Below, one piece after another: positions 59,279 to 63,091 of a DNA stretch of 63,091 nt (within the stretch, counting starts at the first letter, position 1; every line of letters starts with the position of its first letter). The notes under the pieces are model-generated. The model ran no database searches. It was not told where the DNA came from and saw only the letters and a program-made list of their open reading frames with translations. Source of the DNA: Pseudomonadota bacterium (GTDB taxonomy: Bacteria; Pseudomonadota; Alphaproteobacteria; Rhizobiales; Hyphomicrobiaceae); assembly GCA_023387235.1 (NCBI GenBank), contig JAEWIJ010000097.1, positions 1 through 63,091 of the forward strand, given 5' to 3'. A program made the translations under genes and the position numbers.

Positions 59279-59782
59279 CTAGCGCGAGTGCTTCGGGTTG
59301 AAGATTTCTTCCCGATCCAAGGGCTTTTCGTTGCCCGAATCGAACCAGCCGGCCGATTTCGGCAGCGCGGGCTTCGTCGGCGACCGGAAGTCCCCTGCAA
59401 GCTGCTTGTTGAGCTGAGTGCTCACTTCGCGCGTCTTCGATTCCGTGCAGTATTCCTCGGGCTTGGAAATCTGCTTCGAAACCGTCGTGACCGTGAAGTC
59501 ATAGGACTGGCCGAGCTTGGCCATCTGCTCGGGCGTTGCCCCGTTCGCGGCCTCGGACGCCAGGTAGGCCTCGCGCAGCTTGATCGGATTGAAGTTGTAA
59601 CCGCATTTGGTGGCTCGCGCGGATATCGCGGCCGAATGGAGCGCCCGCTCGGTCGGCTCGTCGACCTCGGGCTTGGCGGGCGTACCAAGCAATGAAGCCG
59701 TCGTGAGACCGCCACCGCCCGAGCACGCCGAAAGCGTGACGGCCAGCACCGCGACAGCGCCGAGCATCCATGTCCGGGTCAT
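59279..59782 (-). CDS. Hypothetical lipoprotein
   Basis: A 167-residue protein with a lipoprotein signal: TRTWMLGAVAVLAVTLSACS, lipobox LSAC. The mature chain has cysteines in RATKCGYNFNPIKLREAYLA and KPEEYCTESKTREVS, likely disulfide-bonded, and ends NEKPLDREEIFNPKHSR. I do not recognise a defined function; similar lipoproteins exist in Rhizobiales. ATG 59782 has GGGGGAAG upstream and directly precedes the signal; a GTG at 59800 is in frame. Confidence 0.78.
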   Translation of the reverse strand: MTRTWMLGAVAVLAVTLSACSGGGGLTTASLLGTPAKPEVDEPTERALHSAAISARATKCGYNFNPIKLREAYLASEAANGATPEQMAKLGQSYDFTVTTVSKQISKPEEYCTESKTREVSTQLNKQLAGDFRSPTKPALPKSAGWFDSGNEKPLDREEIFNPKHSR

Positions 59783-59910
59783 GGCGTCTTCCCCCACCAC
59801 AGGAATCGTCCCTGCGCCTGTCTAGCATGTGCCGGACATGCAGCCAAATCGTGGCGTGATTTTAGTGCCGCGGGCTGCGCGTCGGCCGGTGGCCGCACGA
59901 TCAAGTCACT

Positions 59911-61752
59911 CTACTCCGCCGCCTCCTTGGCGAGGAACCCGCCCGACTGGCGCGCCCAGAGCTCCGCATAGAGCCCGCCGCGCTCGAGCAGAGCCTGATG
60001 CGGCCCCTCCTCGACAATGTGCCCCTCGTCCATGATCACGAGCCGGTCCATGGCCGCGATAGTCGAGAGCCGGTGCGCGATGGCGATCACCGTCTTCCCC
60101 TGCATGAGGTTGTTGAGCTGCTCCTGGATGGCCGCCTCGACCTCGCTGTCGAGCGCGCTCGTCGCCTCGTCGAGAATGAGGATCGGCGCATTCTTCAGCA
60201 GCACGCGCGCGATCGCGACGCGCTGGCGTTGGCCGCCGGAGAGCTTCACGCCGCGCTCGCCGACATGCGCATCGTAGCCCGTCCGGCCGCGCAGATCCCT
60301 GAGCTGTGGGATAAACCCATCCGCCGCCGCCATGCGCGCAGCCGCGACCGCCGCCTCACGCCCGGCATCGGGGCGACCGTAGAGAATGTTGTCCAGCACC
60401 GAGCGGTGCAGCAGCGAGGTATCCTGCGTGACCATGCCGATATTCTCGCGCAGGCTGTCCTGCGTGACGTGCGCGATGTCCTGCCCGTCGATCAGAATGC
60501 GCCCGCGCTCAAGGTCGTAGAAGCGCAGCAGCAGGTTGACGAGCGTCGACTTGCCGGCGCCCGAGCGGCCGACGAGCCCCACCTTCTCACCCGGCGCGAC
60601 CGTCAGCGAGAGATTGTCGATGATGCCCGACTTGCGCCCGTAGTGAAAACGGATGTGATCGAAGCGGATCTCGCCGCGCTTGACGACGAGCGGTTTCGCG
60701 TCCGGCGCGTCGACCACTTCCTGGTCGCGCGAGATCGTCTCCAGGCCTTCCTGCACGACGCCGATGTTCTCGAAGATGCCGGCAACCGTGAACAGCACCC
60801 AGCCCGACATCGCGACGATGCGGATGACGAGGCCCGTCACGACCGCGATCGCGCCAATCGACACCGCGCCGAGGCTCCAGAGCCAGATGGCAAGCCCGCT
60901 CGCGCCGACGATCAGGAAACCGTTCAGCGTATAGAGCGTGAACTCCATGCTGGTCAGCAGGCGCAGCGAGGCCTGCCACTTCGACATCTGCTCGTCGATG
61001 GCGGCTTTCGCGTACGAATCCTCGCGATCGGCGTGCGCGAACAGCTTCACCGTCAGGATGTTCGTGTAGCTGTCGACGATGCGGCCGGTGAGCATCGAAC
61101 GCGCCTCGGCCGCCGCCGTCGAGCGCTCGCGGATCTTCGGCACGAAGTAGATCATGGCCACGATATAGGCCCCGAGCCACACGAACAGCGGCACCAGCAG
61201 CCGCCAGTCCGCCGCCGCGAACAGCACCACCGCGCCGACCCACTGGATGCCGGCGTACCAGACCGCATCGATCACCTGCACGACGGACTCGCGCAGCGCC
61301 GGCGCCGTCTGCATGATCTTGTTGGCGACACGGCCGGCGAAATCGTTCTGGTAGAACGACAGGCTCTGGCGCAGCACATAGCGGTGCGTCAGCCAGCGCA
61401 CGCGCGTCGTCACCGGCCCGGCGATCACCTGGTTCTTGATGAGATCGTGCAGCGTCGAGATGATCGGCCGCGCGATCATTGCGACGAACGCCATGAACAG
61501 CAGCCACGCAGCATGCTCGGAAAGGAAATGCTCCGGCGTCTCGGATGCCCGCATGAGATCGACGATGCTGCCGATGAACGCCATCAGCGACACCTCGATC
61601 ACCGAGCCGATGAAGCCGACGACGAGCAGCACCGCGAACACCGGCCAGACCGGCGCGACGAAATAGCGATAGAACGCGGCAAGCGTCACCGGCGGGCGCT
61701 CGGGCGCCTGCTCGGGATAGGGATCGATGCGGGTCTCGAACCAGCGGAACAT
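59911..61752 (-). CDS. ABC transporter, fused permease and ATP-binding protein
   Basis: A 613-residue half-transporter of the exporter class. About six membrane spans lie in residues 35-330 (VFAVLLVVGFIGSVIEVSLM, LLVPLFVWLGAYIVAMIYFV, IAVVTGLVIRIVAMSGWVLF). The ATPase domain has Walker A GLVGRSGAGKSTLVNLLLRF, Q loop GMVTQDTSLLHRSV, signature LSGGQRQRVAIARVLL, Walker B ILILDEATSALDSEVE and switch His in VIAIAHRLSTI. It should homodimerise or pair with another half. It resembles MsbA/multidrug-type exporters; the substrate cannot be read from sequence. No neighbour suggests a role. Confidence 0.93.
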   Translation of the reverse strand: MFRWFETRIDPYPEQAPERPPVTLAAFYRYFVAPVWPVFAVLLVVGFIGSVIEVSLMAFIGSIVDLMRASETPEHFLSEHAAWLLFMAFVAMIARPIISTLHDLIKNQVIAGPVTTRVRWLTHRYVLRQSLSFYQNDFAGRVANKIMQTAPALRESVVQVIDAVWYAGIQWVGAVVLFAAADWRLLVPLFVWLGAYIVAMIYFVPKIRERSTAAAEARSMLTGRIVDSYTNILTVKLFAHADREDSYAKAAIDEQMSKWQASLRLLTSMEFTLYTLNGFLIVGASGLAIWLWSLGAVSIGAIAVVTGLVIRIVAMSGWVLFTVAGIFENIGVVQEGLETISRDQEVVDAPDAKPLVVKRGEIRFDHIRFHYGRKSGIIDNLSLTVAPGEKVGLVGRSGAGKSTLVNLLLRFYDLERGRILIDGQDIAHVTQDSLRENIGMVTQDTSLLHRSVLDNILYGRPDAGREAAVAAARMAAADGFIPQLRDLRGRTGYDAHVGERGVKLSGGQRQRVAIARVLLKNAPILILDEATSALDSEVEAAIQEQLNNLMQGKTVIAIAHRLSTIAAMDRLVIMDEGHIVEEGPHQALLERGGLYAELWARQSGGFLAKEAAE

Positions 61753-62046
61753 GACGTCAGCTCATTTATTGCAGCAGTTGCCGGGCCTCGGCGGCTCGGG
61801 CTGCCCCGAGCGCGCTCAGAGGCAGGCATCCTCACGCCCTCTCGCCAAGGCCCAGACCATCGGACTTGATCCGGGTCAATGTGGCGACCGGATCCCTTGA
61901 CGTATCAACGACACGGCTGAGAATGCGGCTCCGTCCTGAAAGGACCGGTGGCGGCGCGGGGAGGCTCTCTACGAGCTGGTCGTGACGATATCATGTCCAG
62001 CCGCAGAACGCCGTCCAGGCCGCGCCAACTTGAGCAGGTGACTACC

Positions 62047-62952
62047 ATGAGCGCCGACGAATTGCACCACCGCAAGCAGACCGCGCGCATGTGGTTCCAG
62101 CAGCTCCGCGACGAGATGTGTGCCGCTTTCGAGCAGGTCGAGGACGACCTGCCGAAGGGCGCGCCGTTCTCCGACAGGCCGGCAGGCCGCTTCGCGCGCC
62201 AGGAATGGCGGCGGACGGACCATGCGGGCGGCGACGGCGGCGGCGGGCTCATGAGCCTCATGCGCGGCGGACGGGTCTTCGAGAAGGTCGGCGTGCACAC
62301 GTCGACCGTGCACGGCGAGTTCGCGCCGGAGTTCCGGGCTCAGATTCCCGGCGCCGCGGAGGATCCTCGCTTCTGGGCCTCGGGCATCTCGCTCATCGCC
62401 CACATGCAGAGCCCGCACGTTCCCGCTGTGCACATGAACACGCGCTTCGTCGTGACGTCGAAATGGTGGTTCGGCGGCGGCGCGGATCTGACGCCCGTCC
62501 TCGGCACACGGCGCACGCAGGACGATCCCGATACGCGCGCCTTCCATGCCGCCATGCAGGAGGCCTGCACACCGCACGCGATCGCCGACTATGCGCGCCT
62601 GAAAGCCTGGTGCGACGAGTATTTCTATCTCCCGCATCGCAAGGAACCACGCGGAATCGGCGGCATCTTCTACGACTACCTGACGCCGGATGCGGCAGCC
62701 GGCGGCTGGGACGCCGCTTTCGCCTTCACACAGGATGTCGGGCGCGCCTTCAAGCGCATTTATCCCGAGCTCGTGCGGCGCAACTTCGAGAAAACTTGGA
62801 GCGATGCCGAGCGCGACGAGCAGCTCGTCCGGCGCGGCCGCTACGTCGAATTCAACCTGCTGCACGATCGCGGCACGGTGTTCGGTCTCAAGACGGGCGG
62901 CAACGTGGACTCGATCCTCTCGTCCATGCCGCCCGTGGTGAAGTGGCCTTGA
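62047..62952 (+). CDS. hemF: Oxygen-dependent coproporphyrinogen III oxidase
   Basis: HemF, 301 residues, oxidatively decarboxylates coproporphyrinogen III to protoporphyrinogen IX with oxygen in heme synthesis. Landmarks: GGLMSLMRGGRVFEKVGVHT, SLIAHMQSPHVPAVHMNTRF, WWFGGGADLTPVL, DEYFYLPHRKEPRGIGGIFY and RGRYVEFNLLHDRGTVFGLK, which carry the conserved His and Asp/Arg residues of the active site. ATG 62047 follows AGGTGA and starts at the conserved helix; ATG 61993 upstream is in frame and would add 18 residues. Confidence 0.95.
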   Translation: MSADELHHRKQTARMWFQQLRDEMCAAFEQVEDDLPKGAPFSDRPAGRFARQEWRRTDHAGGDGGGGLMSLMRGGRVFEKVGVHTSTVHGEFAPEFRAQIPGAAEDPRFWASGISLIAHMQSPHVPAVHMNTRFVVTSKWWFGGGADLTPVLGTRRTQDDPDTRAFHAAMQEACTPHAIADYARLKAWCDEYFYLPHRKEPRGIGGIFYDYLTPDAAAGGWDAAFAFTQDVGRAFKRIYPELVRRNFEKTWSDAERDEQLVRRGRYVEFNLLHDRGTVFGLKTGGNVDSILSSMPPVVKWP

Positions 62953-63091
62953 TTTTTGTGGCCGCGGGCTGCTGGAAAGAGGTGCTTCGCAACCACACCG
63001 CAGTGCCATGCCCGCGGCGGCAACAGCGACAGCTTGGTGCTTGTGGCCGCGAGGAGTCGCTTCGCTGGCCGCGAGCGCAACATGTCCCTTC
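62953..63091. other. Downstream of hemF to the window end
   Basis: No gene is seen. GTGGCCGCG recurs (62959, 63042), and a variant of the first copy (GTGCCGCGGGCTGC) occurs at about 59874 between the lipoprotein and ABC transporter genes, perhaps a small dispersed intergenic repeat. No terminator is evident. Confidence 0.3.

Noticed and set aside
59998..61869. 623-codon plus-strand frame opposite the ABC transporter
   Set aside because: It is the antisense of an intact ABC exporter with complete ATPase motifs; its His/Arg/Asp-rich composition is a shadow.

Overview
The window is a high-GC stretch of bacterial chromosome, almost certainly from an alphaproteobacterium of the order Hyphomicrobiales (Rhizobiales). 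Supporting signs are the order response regulator-histidine kinase-glnE, the cysG-DUF2849-cysI-DUF934 sulfite reduction cluster, small DUF465 and DUF5330 genes, a ferredoxin-type rather than flavoprotein-type sulfite reductase, and a GTAC-N7-GTTC site (close to the alphaproteobacterial LexA box) upstream of recA. About 53 genes are recognisable plus one tRNA-Lys. No CRISPR array, insertion sequence, rRNA or complete prophage is visible.

Layout. 1-7 kb: peroxiredoxin (bcp), a PRC-barrel envelope protein, a FadI-type thiolase, an L,D-transpeptidase and a pirin. 6-12 kb: heat-shock block hrcA-grpE-dnaK-dnaJ. 11.7-16.5 kb: two DUF1801 genes (the first frameshifted), an orphan gene of lower GC, DUF4242, pyrF coupled to an FMN reductase, and a secreted trypsin-like protease. 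16.6-23.5 kb: degP/Do protease, an OmpR-type two-component system and glnE. 23.6-26.5 kb: an operon-like set of EF-hand protein, ECF sigma factor, likely membrane anti-sigma protein and periplasmic metal-sensor-like protein. 26.6-33.3 kb: HAD hydrolase, DUF465, RNase D, an unusual LptC-LptA-LptA fusion, lptB and rpoN.

33.4-36.8 kb is a small AT-richer island directly after tRNA-Lys(UUU). It carries a large secreted protein with RTX calcium-binding repeats followed by six 48-residue FG-GAP/VCBS-like repeats. 36.8-42.1 kb is a sulfite reduction operon (ferredoxin, cysG, DUF2849, cysI, DUF934, CysB-like regulator). 42-49.5 kb holds a GST, an alpha-hydroxy-acid oxidase, TonB, a small secreted protein and a tight minus-strand group of a BisC-like molybdoenzyme, an SDR and a TfdA-like dioxygenase. 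49.7-53.8 kb: DsbD-like protein, redoxin and DUF3500.

The most interesting block is 53.8-58.6 kb on the minus strand: recA, a family-4-type uracil-DNA glycosylase, a protein resembling the 5-hydroxymethyl-dUMP DNA kinase / thymine-pyrophosphorylase helical family of phages, a divergent thymidylate synthase, and a protein made of two copies of a MazG-like (nucleotide pyrophosphohydrolase-like) domain. The last three are packed head to tail and look like a thymine-hypermodification cassette resident in a chromosome. The window closes with a DUF5330 protein, a lipoprotein, an ABC exporter and hemF.

All functional statements rest on recognisable motifs and family knowledge; no database search was run.
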